Assembly: GCA_903813345.2 (NCBI GenBank)
Contig: CAIIXF020000001.1
Location: forward strand, 40,829,366 to 40,893,365
Reading direction: 5' to 3'
Source: Owenia fusiformis
Taxonomy: Eukaryota; Annelida; Polychaeta; Sabellida; Oweniidae
Length of the DNA: 64,000 nt
In this document: positions 29,201 through 38,405 of the stretch, one piece after another
How the letters are laid out: each line of letters opens with the position of its first letter
Numbering within the stretch: the stretch's first letter is position 1
Position numbers and translations under genes: made by a program
The notes under the pieces: model-generated
Database searches by the model: none
The model's input: only the letters and a program-made list of their open reading frames with translations
Told to the model about the DNA's origin: nothing

Positions 29201-30234
29201 CTATAGATAACACTGTACTCGTCACATACAGCACTTCGGCACAAATCACTTCAAAATAGCTAGGACAGAGTCTTTTATAGTGATCTGCGGTATTGCCTGA
29301 AGTACCGTTATGGTGGCATTCTGGCCTAATGTCGGCATTGAAATTCAAATACCCCATACTAGAATATCTAAAGAATCAATTAAACTTACCAGAAATCGCA
29401 AGATTAAGTGTTTAACATCGATAAAAAGTGAAAAAAGTAATCTCTCAACATCGGAAATATTTACATTTTGTTTTTGTCTCCTTTTTGAAGAGTTTGAATT
29501 TGAGGAATGACTACGTTAAATAGCTGGCTGTAGATGGCTTAATTCAATGCAGGAATTATTGATAATCAGGTAAGACATTGATAAATCATGACTACAGTGC
29601 TCACCATGAATGACACCTGGATTTGCTGAAGTGAGGATTTCCCATGTTAAAAAGAAGAGAATTTTCAAGAGGCTATACATCAGTGGATGAGAGTATACAA
29701 AATGTAAAATATACAAAACTAAAGGGATGACTAATTGAAAGCCCATGGTCTCAACCACCATGGTCTGGAAATGGTGATAGAAAATCCAGGTGTCATTTAT
29801 TTATGGTGAGCACTTTATAAACTGCGTTTGTATGAAAGGGACATATTCACCACCAAAAACGTTGACAATTCTAAACTCAGTCACAAAAATGTACGAATTC
29901 GCAAACGTAGACCCAAAACCGGGGTATCTAATGGTAAGGTATCGCAGTAATACTTGCAACAATCTGTTTAGTGTTTCGTCAATGTTCCCTCAGTCCTGCG
30001 AGATGGAGAAACCCTCTACATTGTGCGGCCTGGTTCCTTGGTGTTCAGTAAGGTGTCACAAAAATTGTAACAGAAAAATATTGAAAAAAAATCAAACAGA
30101 AATTGAAAACACCCACCTTTAGCATCACAATCTACGCAGTATTTATTGTCTTCATCTTTCAGTAATGTAGACAGAATGACTTGATGTCGTTCTTGCATCA
30201 CCTTATTTTTATCTCGATCGGATCGGGTAGACAT
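11248..30234 (-). CDS. SMAP: SMAP1/2-type Arf GTPase-activating protein, complete, 11 exons
   Basis: Exons (minus): 30234-30117, 28917-28784, 28376-28291, 28113-28029, 25999-25937, 25540-25426, 23987-23700, 16659-16627, 13087-12855, 12494-12315, 11394-11248. All introns are GT-AG. The exons sum to 1482 bp, giving 493 residues in one frame. The N-terminal ArfGAP zinc finger reads CVDC, 16 residues, CIRC (Cys33/36/53/56), with the catalytic arginine Arg61 in AGIHRNLG. A clathrin box LLGLD (197-201, across exons 6 and 7) and an AP-2-type DPF motif (210-212) follow, then [10 protein letters not shown]. The C-terminal half is Q/M/G-rich and ends [10 protein letters not shown], matching vertebrate SMAP C-termini. 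By family knowledge it stimulates GTP hydrolysis on Arf1/Arf6 during clathrin-dependent trafficking. Exon 8 is a 33-bp microexon. The exon 10 acceptor is a CAGCAG tandem acceptor, so Gln-number isoforms are possible. One gene stands for the SMAP1/SMAP2 pair. Confidence 0.95.
13225..14074. repeat. 65-bp satellite array, about 13 copies, hairpin-forming, in SMAP intron 8
   Basis: A 65-bp unit (GAAATACACACAAAATGGTG onward) repeats from about 13225 to 14074; for example, starts at 13285 and 13350 are exactly 65 bp apart. Each unit holds an inverted pair, AACAACATGTCAC and GTGACATTGTT, separated by about 11 bp, so every unit can fold into a stem. Unit variants (AGTCGG versus AATTGG in the loop) partly alternate along the array, which hints at a higher-order 130-bp expansion. 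The upstream edge has the palindrome TGTAACAATTTGTTACA (13183-13199). Confidence 0.9.
14900..16350 (+). mobile_element. Second, longer helentron-like element with internal ~600-bp duplication
   Basis: The left end (ACACAGTGATAAATATCGCA) and right hairpin end (GCACTTTttCAAAGTGC, then GATAAAAAG) match the element at 3036-3631. The interior differs: there is no 39-bp array but a ~600-bp segment present about twice (near 15010-15620 and 15640-16240). That segment carries AAAATGGCCGCC and GTCAGATTTGAACTT modules. No coding region is seen. It lies in SMAP intron 8. Confidence 0.55.
17538..18285. mobile_element. Non-autonomous Tc1/mariner-type element with ~75-bp terminal inverted repeats
   Basis: The left end reads CAGTGCCTATAAGAAAAACG followed by CAACAAGCAAAT. 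The right end is the inverse (ATTTGTTTGTTGCATTTTTG... CCTATA), and pairing continues through GATGACTACATC. Both ends adjoin TA. A 105-residue open frame on the minus strand (18000-17683) shows no convincing transposase motif, so the interior is probably decayed. Lies in SMAP intron 7. Confidence 0.6.
18141..19160 (+). repeat. Direct tandem duplication of ~500 bp
   Basis: 18141-18660 and 18661-19160 start with the same AATCATGACCTCATGTAAAT and stay highly similar to GGTCATCC. Copy 2 is about 20 bp shorter. The duplicated unit joins the right end of the Tc1-like element at 17538 to the left end of the ACAGGGTGGTC element at 19045. It therefore creates a second right end (to about 18806) and an orphan left end (18545). 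The similar open frames at 18479 and 18979 are products of the duplication, not genes. Confidence 0.85.
19045..20340. mobile_element. TA-flanked DNA transposon relic, ACAGGGTGGTCAAAAAG termini
   Basis: The left end CAGGGTGGTCAAAAAGCCGT and the right end CTTTTTGACCACCCTG are inverted, and imperfect pairing runs through CCTCATATCTTTG for about 60 bp. Both ends abut TA. This is the typical layout of mariner/Tc1-superfamily elements. No intact transposase is seen inside the 1.3-kb body. Confidence 0.65.
20484..20949. mobile_element. Degenerate ~465-bp MITE with ~58-bp inverted ends
   Basis: The right end, read in reverse, is ACAGGGTGATCCCAAAAATG and so on. The left end (GCAAGATGACCACAAAAATA...) aligns with it over about 58 bp with many mismatches, both reaching a GGTGG motif. 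TA lies at both edges. No coding capacity. Confidence 0.45.
21231..21465 (+). repeat. 117-bp tandem duplication next to a poly-G run
   Basis: CTGTTCTGGTAAGAAAAAGT occurs at 21231 and 21348, and the following ~110 bp are nearly identical. A run of about 19 G residues lies just upstream (about 21197-21215). Confidence 0.85.
21790..22420. repeat. Dispersed 'AAATGGTGGCCATTTTG' repeat copy in SMAP intron 7
   Basis: Repeats of the module containing 'TTCTTGAGCAGAATCCTATG', 'AAGGCATTAGCCTATAAAAT' and 'TATTTGAGTTATCA'. It is the same family as at 9965-10510 and 59880-60560. No coding region. Confidence 0.65.
24562..25260 (+). mobile_element. 5'-truncated LINE (L1/Tx1-like) insertion with poly(A) tail and 14-bp target-site duplication
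   Basis: ACTAGTGACATTTT occurs at 24562-24575 and again at 25247-25260, immediately after an A-rich tail. Between them is about 670 bp with a 99-residue open frame (24659-24958). Its sequence ([15 protein letters not shown], later RKWNLINSM) resembles, by eye, the extreme C-terminus of L1/Tx1-clade reverse-transcriptase proteins. An AATAAA lies about 15 bp before the A tail. The clean duplication and tail indicate target-primed reverse transcription and a fairly recent, dead-on-arrival insertion in SMAP intron 6. Confidence 0.85.
26330..26355. repeat. Small GGCTTTCAA hairpin
   Basis: ATAGGCTTTCAAgatctgTTGAAAGCCCAT forms a stem-loop. The TTGAAAGCCCATG half also occurs at 29737-29750 and as a second, longer hairpin at 30951-30989. 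Confidence 0.6.
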
Positions 30235-30640
30235 TATAATGACAATTAGGATAATTGGAAGAATCTGTAAAATATGACAAATTTCAAGAAAATGGCTCTG
30301 ACCGTATCACAAACTCGCGATTCACTTCCGTTTCATAACTTTGAACGTAAATATGTAGAATAAACTGTTTATACTATCTCATTTTGATTATACAATATAT
30401 TTTGTTACAAAATCAAAAAATACATCTACATATGTATCGAAATTACTTGTTCCCTGGGGGTAAATTCAGCATAAATTTAGAACTTTATTTTGAGGATGCA
30501 TATCCGGTGATGTCACGCGAATGAATAAATTAGTCCCAAGGTCGAATCCAATATTATATTTACGCTGGACCGATTGATATTCATTTTACGAATTTACTGT
30601 ATTAGAATGGTTAAAAGAACGTAAAATCCTGATTACATTG
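30235..30640. promoter_or_regulatory. Putative SMAP 5' region and divergent transcription zone
   Basis: This sits directly upstream of the SMAP start codon. It contains an ETS-like CACTTCCG (about 30323) and a GATGTCACGCG stretch (about 30510). On the plus strand a splice-donor-like GCTGTAAGT occurs near 30640, so a plus-strand non-coding first exon is possible. This rests on motifs only. Confidence 0.25.
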
Positions 30641-30835
30641 CTGTAAGTATATTCAAATATATAAAGTGTTTGAAAATACATAGAATACGATTTCTTTCCA
30701 TGGGATTATTGTGTCCAAACTTTCAAATTTTTCCATTTACTATCAAAATTTTTGACACAACTTAGATATAGGCTATTTCATTTGACATCTCTGAGATTTT
30801 AGACGACTGAGATAATTTTTACCGACTGTCTCCTG

Positions 30836-30990
30836 TATCAACAATTGTCGGGAGACTGCCCAGTATTTTGCTCCCGTACCGACAATTGTCGGTACTGGAG
30901 ACTGCCCAGTGAGTATTTGCTTTGGTACTGACAATTGTCGTCACTCTATCCATGGGCTTTCAATTAGAAGTCTAGTTGAAAGCCCATGCT
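30836..30990. repeat. Cluster of ACAATTGTCGG palindromes and a CATGGGCTTTCAA hairpin
   Basis: CAATTGTCGGGAGACTGCCCAGTA-type segments recur three times (about 30840-30945). The middle one contains the perfect 16-bp palindrome ACCGACAATTGTCGGT. Immediately after it, CATGGGCTTTCAA and TTGAAAGCCCATG pair across a ~12-nt loop (30951-30989). Just downstream (31010-31038) is a third stem built on CATAGCCATCT. Confidence 0.7.
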
Positions 30991-31110
30991 CTATCTTACT
31001 ATATTTGCACATAGCCATCTTTAGATAGATGGCTATGCATTACTCGAGTCTCTAGCCAATTCTTGGCTACAAGTGTTTCCATCTGGAACACCGTGAACTA
31101 TTGTAAAATC

Positions 31111-31875
31111 TTAAGGTCTCATGGAAGTTAACAGGAAATGACAAAACAAAAAATGACAAAGCCATGCTGGATTTTGAAAATTTTTTGAACCAAGATAACA
31201 GAGTTCTGTTTGGACCTCCAGTCAGTTTAACTAGTTCCAAATATCATTTACATGACCAGGAACACAATTGAAATGGTCAGAATGACCATAAACATGATAA
31301 AATAACCTTTTTAGCCCTCTGAAAATGTGACTGAAAAATAGCTAAAAGTAGGTGCTCAGGAAAGGTCAATGAACAGAATCTTTTGATTTTTTCAGAATAT
31401 GTGTCCAATATATTGCTCTAAATGACACAATCTTTGAAATTTTAAAAAATCGTCTGAAACAATAATGGCTGTAGTAAAAAGGAAAATAGATCGATTTTCA
31501 ATTCAGTTTTTTTCAATTTTTTCTTTTTCTAAGAATGATATCAAATTTTTTTGAATTGTATCATTTAGAGCAATATATTGGGCACATTTTCTGAAAAAGT
31601 CAAAATATTCTGTTCAGTGACCTTTCCTGAGCACCTACTCTTAGCTATTTTTTAGTCACATTTTCATAGGGCTGAAAAGGTTATTCTATCATGTTTATGG
31701 TCATTCTGACCATTTCAACTGTGTTCCTGGTCATGTAAATGATATGTGGAACTAGTTAAACTGACTGGAGGTCCAAACAGAACTCTGTTATCTTGGTTCA
31801 AAAAATTTTCAAAATCCAGCATGGCTTTGTCATTTTTTGTTTTGTCACTTCCTGTTAACTTCCATGAGACCTTAA
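31111..31875. mobile_element. TTAA-flanked foldback element, ~345-bp arms
   Basis: TTAA (31111-31114) is followed by GGTCTCATGGAAGTTAACAG. The right end is the reverse complement, ending before TTAA at 31872-31875. The arms match almost throughout (31115 to about 31460, and about 31525 to 31871), leaving a ~65-bp centre, so the whole 757-bp body can fold into one long hairpin. TTAA target duplications are the mark of piggyBac and Kolobok superfamilies; which one applies is not decidable here. No transposase. A partial, diverged arm copy lies at about 33240-33370. Confidence 0.85.
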
Positions 31876-32489
31876 GCCGTCGTTCAATGAATTTATGTAA
31901 TATTCTAAAAATCATTCTGTTAATATTTTATGAATTGAAATGATGACGGCTTATCTTGTTGATGAGATATTGAATGTTTTCATTTAAAATAGATGTTGTC
32001 TCGTTCTCCATTTTGAAAGCATGCCTTTTTTTCCGCTATAGCGATTTAGTCAAGATGGCCGCTTGTTGTAAAAATTTCCTTCAGTTTTCTTTTTTGAATA
32101 AATATCCTGCGAAGTAGACCAATTTATGAAATAGGACTGCATGTAAAGATCAATGAAGGTGAGTTTATTATGTTTACATCAATAAAAATAAGACGACTCG
32201 GCAATTTAAAGGCAAATTCAAAACAGCAAAGTGTGTCTTATTTATATTGTATGGCCACACTCAGTGGCCATAGAATATGGTAAGCTATGCATATCTTGAT
32301 ATTCCCAGCCCATGTTATAGGTCTTCTACAAAAATGTAAGAAATCTTGAAAACATTTACCCTAGTTCAATCGATGCATAACATTCTAAGGTATCATTTTT
32401 CTAACCATATCGGGCTAGCTGGAGTCAGGGGATAGTGTAATTGACGAAAAATGTATTTGGAACTTGTTATTTTCCATGTCGTCTGACCA

Positions 32490-32585
32490 GGAAGTCTTGC
32501 CAATGCGCATGCGTGTAACCGGAAGCAGAAATCTCATGGCATGGAAGCGCATGCGCATTACCCAACTTCCTGAGAAGCCATCTTG
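32490..32585 (+). promoter_or_regulatory. Putative promoter: two NRF1-like sites and an ETS-like site
   Basis: TGCGCATGCGTG (32504-32515) and GCGCATGCGCAT (32547-32558) resemble the NRF1 palindrome, and AACCGGAAGC (32517-32526) resembles an ETS core. Such pairs mark animal housekeeping promoters. The block lies 1.3 kb upstream of the W-x-F gene start. An alternative first exon could end at the donor GAAGGTGAGT near 32158. Both are inferences from motifs. Confidence 0.3.
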
Positions 32586-32599
32586 AAAATTATCAACTC

Positions 32600-33060
32600 T
32601 TCAACATTTTTCAACATCAAGATCTCAGAAGTTCAAATCTGACTTAAGATTTAAAATTTGAACTTCAATGACCTTTCAAGGTCAAAAAGTTCTTTTTTCA
32701 ACTTGCTTCAAATTGACCAATTGTTTTTTCAAAATCATCTACAAGTTCTCAAAAGTTCAAATCTGACTATAGATTTGACCTTCAGTGACATTGTCAAGGT
32801 CAAAAAAGATTTGACCTTCAATGACCTTCTCAAGGTCAAAAAGGTCTTTTTTCAACTTGCTTCAAATTGACCAATTTTTTTTCAAAATTATCTACAAGTT
32901 CTCAGAAGTTCAAATCTGACTTTAGATTTGAGATATCACCTTCAATGACCTTTTCAAAGTAAAAAAACTTGCTTCAAATTGACCAATTTTGTTTTTCAAA
33001 ATCATCTACAGAGTTCTCAGAAATTCAAATTTGTCTTAAGATTGAACTAATAATATTGTG
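32600..33060 (-). repeat. Inverted copy of the GTCAGATTTGAACTT module cluster
   Basis: Three to four copies of AAGTTCAAATCTGAC with TTGACCTTCAATGACCTT and CAACTTGCTTCAAATTGACC. This is the reverse complement of the cluster at 4015-4850. It is followed by GGTGGTGACATTTTGTCATG at 33069. Confidence 0.75.
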
Positions 33061-33837
33061 AGCAACTAGGTGGTGACATTTTGTCATGTTAATGCCTTCT
33101 ATGAGGCATGTCGTGATCATAGAATTTGAAATAAACCAGCCGCGATTTTTTTCACTTCACAATTTGAATTTCGAGTTTTGGTCTTGTCACTTATATTGCT
33201 TTAAATGACAGGAGCTTTGAAAATTTGAATTCATTTCTAGAAATGAAAAAAATATATTGGGCATGGGCACATTTTCTGAAAAATTCAAAATATTCTGTTG
33301 AGTGACCTTTCTGAAATGCTAACTTTTAACTTTTTTCAGTCACAATTTCAGAGGGCTGAAAAAGCTATTCCAAAATGAATTTTTATTTTATATCGGTATA
33401 TATGTATAATTCCCCCTTCGACATTTTGAAAAGTGCTGAGACATTTCCGATGTAAACGATAACCCCATACAATTTGTGATTCAACTGCATAAAAAAAATC
33501 CTAAAATACTCAGGAATGTATCGAGGTAGGTTTTTTAAGTGTGCAATTGCATTTGCAGTACATTGTAGAAACGCTGCCTGAACAATCATTAGAGGAGTCC
33601 TAGAATTTGATAAACTTATTACTCGAGAAAAAAAGCTCAATAATGTCGCATTTTTACATTCCTGCCTCCTGAGGATAAAACTTTTTTGTTTTCTGAAAAC
33701 CTCAGTCTGAAAATTACCACAAATGCTCAGGCGTAAACATGACACGTGTCTCATGTTTCTGCTGTTGAGCACATTACATATAAAATCTTACCTATTTGCT
33801 CATTTTATTTTCAGGTGAATACCTCTAGAACTCAACA

Positions 33838-35115
33838 ATGGCATATCAACAACAGCAGCAGTATTTCCAGAATGCTGCATATCAGCAACAGTTTCAACAG
33901 AATGACCCATACTTTCAACAACAGCAACAGTATTATGCCCAACAGCAAGCATATGCTCAACAGCAAGCATATGCCCAGCAACAGCAAGGATATGCCCAGC
34001 AACAGCAAGCTTATGCTCAGCAGCAACAAGGATATAACCAGCAACAGTATGGGCAAACTCAGTTGGAAACCCCTGCCCAACAATCTGAAGCAATTGAGAT
34101 GGATGAACTGGGTGATGGTGATGAGGAGTCTGAGCAATCAGAAATGGCCTTTGATTTTGATGATATTTCCTGGGATAATATTGACATTGATCGTATGATT
34201 GGTCCCCCTGTTATCTGGGATTACCCAAATTTGATGGAGACTGTCGTTGAACAACCCTGGACCTTTAAGCAACTAACAGGTACAGGGCATCCCTTGAAGT
34301 GGCACTTCACAAGGCAGTCTACTGATGATACTGTGCACTGGACATTCAGTAGACAGACTCCCAAAGCCTCTACAATTCATTGGTCTTTCGATCAAAGGCT
34401 ACCAAGACAAACTACGGTTCTATGGAGTTTTCAACGACAAATGCTAAGTGGATCTTCGATCAATTGGGGATTCTTACGACAAAGTCCAGGGCAGAGTACC
34501 ATAAACTGGAGGTTCAAGCCCCAAACATCGACCATTCACCCCATTAACTTCAACTTTCCTAAGGTTACTCCACAATCTACAAGTGTGAACTGGAGTTTTC
34601 CCAGACAAATCAAAGGATCGAATGTCCATTGGGGATTTCAAAAACAAACACCTACTGGTGCTTCAAGTGTTGTCAATTGGACATTTGCAAGGCAGACCAA
34701 TCTCCATGGCAATGTTAATTGGGGCTTTGAAAAAGCCTTACAGATTCGTGATCAAGTTAAATGGACTTTCCCGAGAGTAACTGCAAGTAAAGGTAACGTC
34801 AACTGGGGCTTTACCAAGGTCACACCCACTAAAGGTTCTGTAGCTTGGGGTTTCAAGCCAGCTCTTGATAAGAACATCTGTACAGATGTTAATTGGAACT
34901 TTCCAAAGAATCTTCAGTCAGCCCAGCAAACAATGACCTGGAACTTTGAAAGTAATGTGGGTTCGATAAAGCCTTTAAAATGGCAATTTCCCAAAGCATG
35001 TGATTACAGGGATAAAACAATTGAAGAGGTTAAGAATGAAAATGTTAATTTTAAGGAAACATACAACAACAATTACCACAAACCGCATCATGAGTATAGA
35101 AATGTTAGGGATTAA
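33838..35115 (+). CDS. Unrecognised protein: Q/Y-rich prion-like N-terminus plus 18 W-x-F repeats
   Basis: 425 residues in one uninterrupted frame. A splice-acceptor-like TTTTATTTTCAG ends 22 bp before the ATG, so an upstream non-coding exon is likely. Residues 1-75 are almost only Q, Y and A (YAQQQ-type repeats), as in prion-like domains. Residues 84-125 are acidic. Residues 141-385 hold 18 repeats, most exactly 14 residues, of the form [V/I/L]-x-W-x-F-x-[R/K]-[Q/V/A] plus about 6 polar residues. Trp is replaced by Phe in repeat 8, and some spacings are 13, 15 or 16. The tail (386-425) is charged and N/H-rich. There is no signal peptide or membrane segment, so it is probably intracellular. 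Alternating V/W/F suggests one beta-strand per repeat and a solenoid-like fold (inference). I do not recognise the family and give no function. A poly(A) signal follows at 35201. Confidence 0.85.
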   Translation: MAYQQQQQYFQNAAYQQQFQQNDPYFQQQQQYYAQQQAYAQQQAYAQQQQGYAQQQQAYAQQQQGYNQQQYGQTQLETPAQQSEAIEMDELGDGDEESEQSEMAFDFDDISWDNIDIDRMIGPPVIWDYPNLMETVVEQPWTFKQLTGTGHPLKWHFTRQSTDDTVHWTFSRQTPKASTIHWSFDQRLPRQTTVLWSFQRQMLSGSSINWGFLRQSPGQSTINWRFKPQTSTIHPINFNFPKVTPQSTSVNWSFPRQIKGSNVHWGFQKQTPTGASSVVNWTFARQTNLHGNVNWGFEKALQIRDQVKWTFPRVTASKGNVNWGFTKVTPTKGSVAWGFKPALDKNICTDVNWNFPKNLQSAQQTMTWNFESNVGSIKPLKWQFPKACDYRDKTIEEVKNENVNFKETYNNNYHKPHHEYRNVRD

Positions 35116-35200
35116 AATGGGCCAAACATATAAATATCACATGTTGCGATATTAGAAAATACTGTTCTCCTTGGCTGATATAATAGGATCATAAATGGGA

Positions 35201-35206
35201 AATAAA
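35201..35206 (+). terminator. Putative poly(A) signal of the W-x-F repeat gene
   Basis: AATAAA lies 86 bp after the stop codon (35113-35115), a normal position for a short 3' UTR. Confidence 0.5.
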
Positions 35207-37264
35207 ATGGACCATTTTTCATCCTTCAAATTTTATTTAAAATTTGTATATACAGATTGATAATACTACTGCATAGTAAAATTCTTTGGTCCCTTTTTGT
35301 TCATTGACAGTACAGTATTTACTAAAAAGTTAAGTAGTATCCATCAAATGTTACGTGTTTTCAACCATAATAAAAAAATTCGACATGTTTTATAACATTA
35401 TAATTCATCCAAAAATGAAATCATTTGAACCTGAATGTACAATTTGGCCCAAAAATATTCCAGATCATTTAAACTCAATGCCTCAGTCACATTTGCTCTC
35501 GATATGGAGAGTGAATCGCTGCCATGTTCCCTGAAATTGTAAAATACCTTTGGCAGCTATAGAAAATCAATGATCCCCTCATAGTCGCCGTATGGCTGCA
35601 TGCACCTTTTTACATGCTGAAGGTACCCCTTGCATTCATTTGCATCTCCATTGGTGATTGTTAAAAGCCTATGGCCTCTTGGGATGCCAGGTTTTCTGTC
35701 TGCACTAATTCAAAAGATGCTGTAGCATATGTGACTGTAGAAATTCTATGATGGCTATTGGCCAAACGGGGGCGTAGCCAGCAAATGTCGTCAGCAGGGA
35801 TGCGATTTTAAGCAAATATTGTGTATAATGACCAATGAAAGCAAATGGTGTATTTGATGCATACTGTAGATACAGACATTGTTACTTAGTATCCCATTTA
35901 TCGCCTAAAAACACCTGACAAACATTTTACAAAACATGAAATGCAATGGGAAACAAGAAATTTCACAAATCCATGGGGATTTAATTGATGAAGATTAATC
36001 TTCATGAATTTTCACGAAAAATATTAGGAGTACAGTAGATGAACATCACAATGAGTTCATGTATTTACACATGAATATGAACATGTGCCTCAGTCAAAAG
36101 CTGAGAGAATCTCCTGTGTGTCTATATTTATTCAGATATTAATGTTCAGTACCATGCTAAAAATTTATTTCATGTTAACTATTGTCCTACATGAAGAGCT
36201 TGTGTCATTATATCCATTACTCTATCCCAATATATATATACACTGCATATATAGCTGTTGTGAAATAGAGAGATGGGTGGCCGAAGAACTTCATGCAAGA
36301 ATACTTATTGTCCTCATCTAGTCTGACAGCCATTTATGTCTAAATATATTATGAACTATATGACAAATACACAGAAGGACATCCATGGTGGCTGTAAATA
36401 TTTAGATTTTCAGTTGCCTAAAATGTACATAAAACATAGATGGACATTTTTTTAAATAAATATTACCAAAGGGGACTCACTTTGCACCATTTATAAACTA
36501 GTGTCAACCTAACTCTCAACTGCTAGCAAGTCTATGATATTGCAAACCTTTCATTAAACTTATTTTCTCTAATTATTGTGATGCACAGCAACACTGCAAA
36601 ACGTAACCCCAAATAGACATCTTTCCATCGAAACCTGAAGATTTTGGTGTTGTTTGGGTTTTTCAAATTTTATGAATTAAACACACTGTATATAATATGA
36701 TTGAATATTGAAAGGATATAATAATTGTTCAAAATGTCTATGTCTATGTCAATAATCTGCAAAAGGCTAATAAGCCCATATAAAGCAGATATATAATTTA
36801 ACAGTGATAGAATTTGAATAGAATATAATTTAAAACCTTAACATTTAAAAATAGATCTATGGTTTACAACTCATTTTACCTGGGGAGACTGTCAGGCTAC
36901 CGCGTTGACATCACCCCTCTTTACCAGTAGTGCAGGCAAACAAGTGTTTTAAGAACCAGGTTTTACCCCGTATAAAGTGTTTTTTTATAAAACTAACCAG
37001 AAAGAGCTTTCTATTTCTAAGAATTAATATGGTATATAAGGTAAAACTATGTACAGTATTTATAAGTGTAGTCAAGTTATAATGTTTTCATGTATTAACA
37101 TATTATGTGTGACTGATTGTCTTGTGTGTAATATAGTGTTATTAATTCTCTGTAAAGTATATGTAAATATTCCTTTATTATTTAGTTATACAAAATATTT
37201 AGTTTTATACATTATATTTCCAGTCTGTTTGTTGACTGATACTATTTTTATTTTATATATATCA
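35207..37264. other. Non-coding intergenic stretch
   Basis: AT-rich, with no recognisable domain, splice-consistent exon or clear repeat ends. Open frames at 36085-36321 and 37049-37294 are low-complexity hydrophobic and unsupported. Confidence 0.5.
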
Positions 37265-37401
37265 GGGTTATGTACTGGAAGGTTTTGCATATAGGGTATA
37301 TCCCGAGGGATATATTTATATCGCCCTAAGGGACCAAAGGGAGATATAAATATATCCCTCAGGATATACCCTTTATCCAAAACCGACCACACATAACTGG
37401 T
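37265..37401. mobile_element. ~137-bp palindromic MITE-like hairpin
   Basis: GGTTATGT at the left and ACATAACtgg at the right are inverted. Pairing continues through GGGTATATCC / GGATATACCC and GAGGGATATATTTATATC / GATATAAATATATCCCTC to a loop around CCCTAAGGGACCAAAGGG. The stem is nearly perfect in the inner ~45 bp of each arm and there is no coding capacity. Confidence 0.7.
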
Positions 37402-38189
37402 TTATCTCATACTTGAGTGGGTTTGGGGTAGATATAATCCTTTCCACCTTTTTCAAATGACAAGATACCTATACTGTAAGAGCACAATTTACATGTAACA
37501 TTTTCGTAATGTTCCTTTAGTTCAATGCAATGAAATTGTAACATTTAAACTTTTTAAAAAATTTTAAACTTTTGAAAAATTCCCGGGAGCGTGATGTTTA
37601 TTTATATCTGCCTGCGTTTGGCCTGGAGCGGGACATATGCTCTGTTCCTCAAACAGAATTGCTTGTGCATAAAGGCTTGCTACAAGACTGCCTGTGTTCA
37701 CAGATGCATTATTAGATCATCATTACATTCATTTTATGATTCTCGAAATTAGGCACAATGTTTCAAAAGCCTTTATCAAATATCTTTATTTGTATTATTA
37801 TTGGAAAACTGGGTATAGTAAATATGCCAATTTTATAATATATTTTCCCTTTTTAAGCATATGAAACAAAACCAGCCATTTATGTGTTGAATAATGGATT
37901 TTCGGGTATACAAATGTATATCGTAGAATCTTCTACTATATTATTTTATGATAAATACGTATATTCAATATACCTATGACTTTTAAATATTCTGGAATGT
38001 TTAAATCATTTAAAATTTAATGATAAATATGAGGACAGTAACAAAATGTTATATTTTATTTGATTTACTGCAAATAAATGTTATATATGAACCTAATTTT
38101 TGTGCTCATTCCTTTAGCCATGTTAGAACTTGCAGGCAATTTAGATATATTTTCGGAAATTGTAAAATCATTTGGATATACTACTATTA

Positions 38190-38405
38190 CAGTGGCGGAT
38201 CCAGAAGCTAACAAGGGGGGTCCAAATTTTGATTCAGTAAAAAATTCTCCTTGAAAAAAATTTTTGGCCCCTAAAACCCAAAATTGAGCCCAAATTTTGA
38301 AAATTGAAGGCCTTGCCAAAAAAGGCCCATTTTTTGAGGCCTTAGAAAATCCTGGGCCCAAATTTTTTTCTGGGCCCACAAAAAAGGGCCAAGAGACACA
38401 GATCA
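38190..38405 (+). repeat. Dispersed repeat beginning CAGTGGCGGATCCAGAAGC
   Basis: The opening CAGTGGCGGATCCAGAAGCT AACA and the following GGGGGGTCCAAATTTTGA match, inverted, the block at about 945-1035. The G/C-homopolymer-rich tail (GGGCCCA, AAAGGCCC) fits a transposon edge, but no second terminus is recognised. Confidence 0.45.

Noticed and set aside
33746-34198. Ser/Asn-rich and Leu-rich frames overlapping the W-x-F gene start
   Set aside because: Alternative-frame readings of CAG/CAA-rich DNA; the 425-residue frame explains the region.
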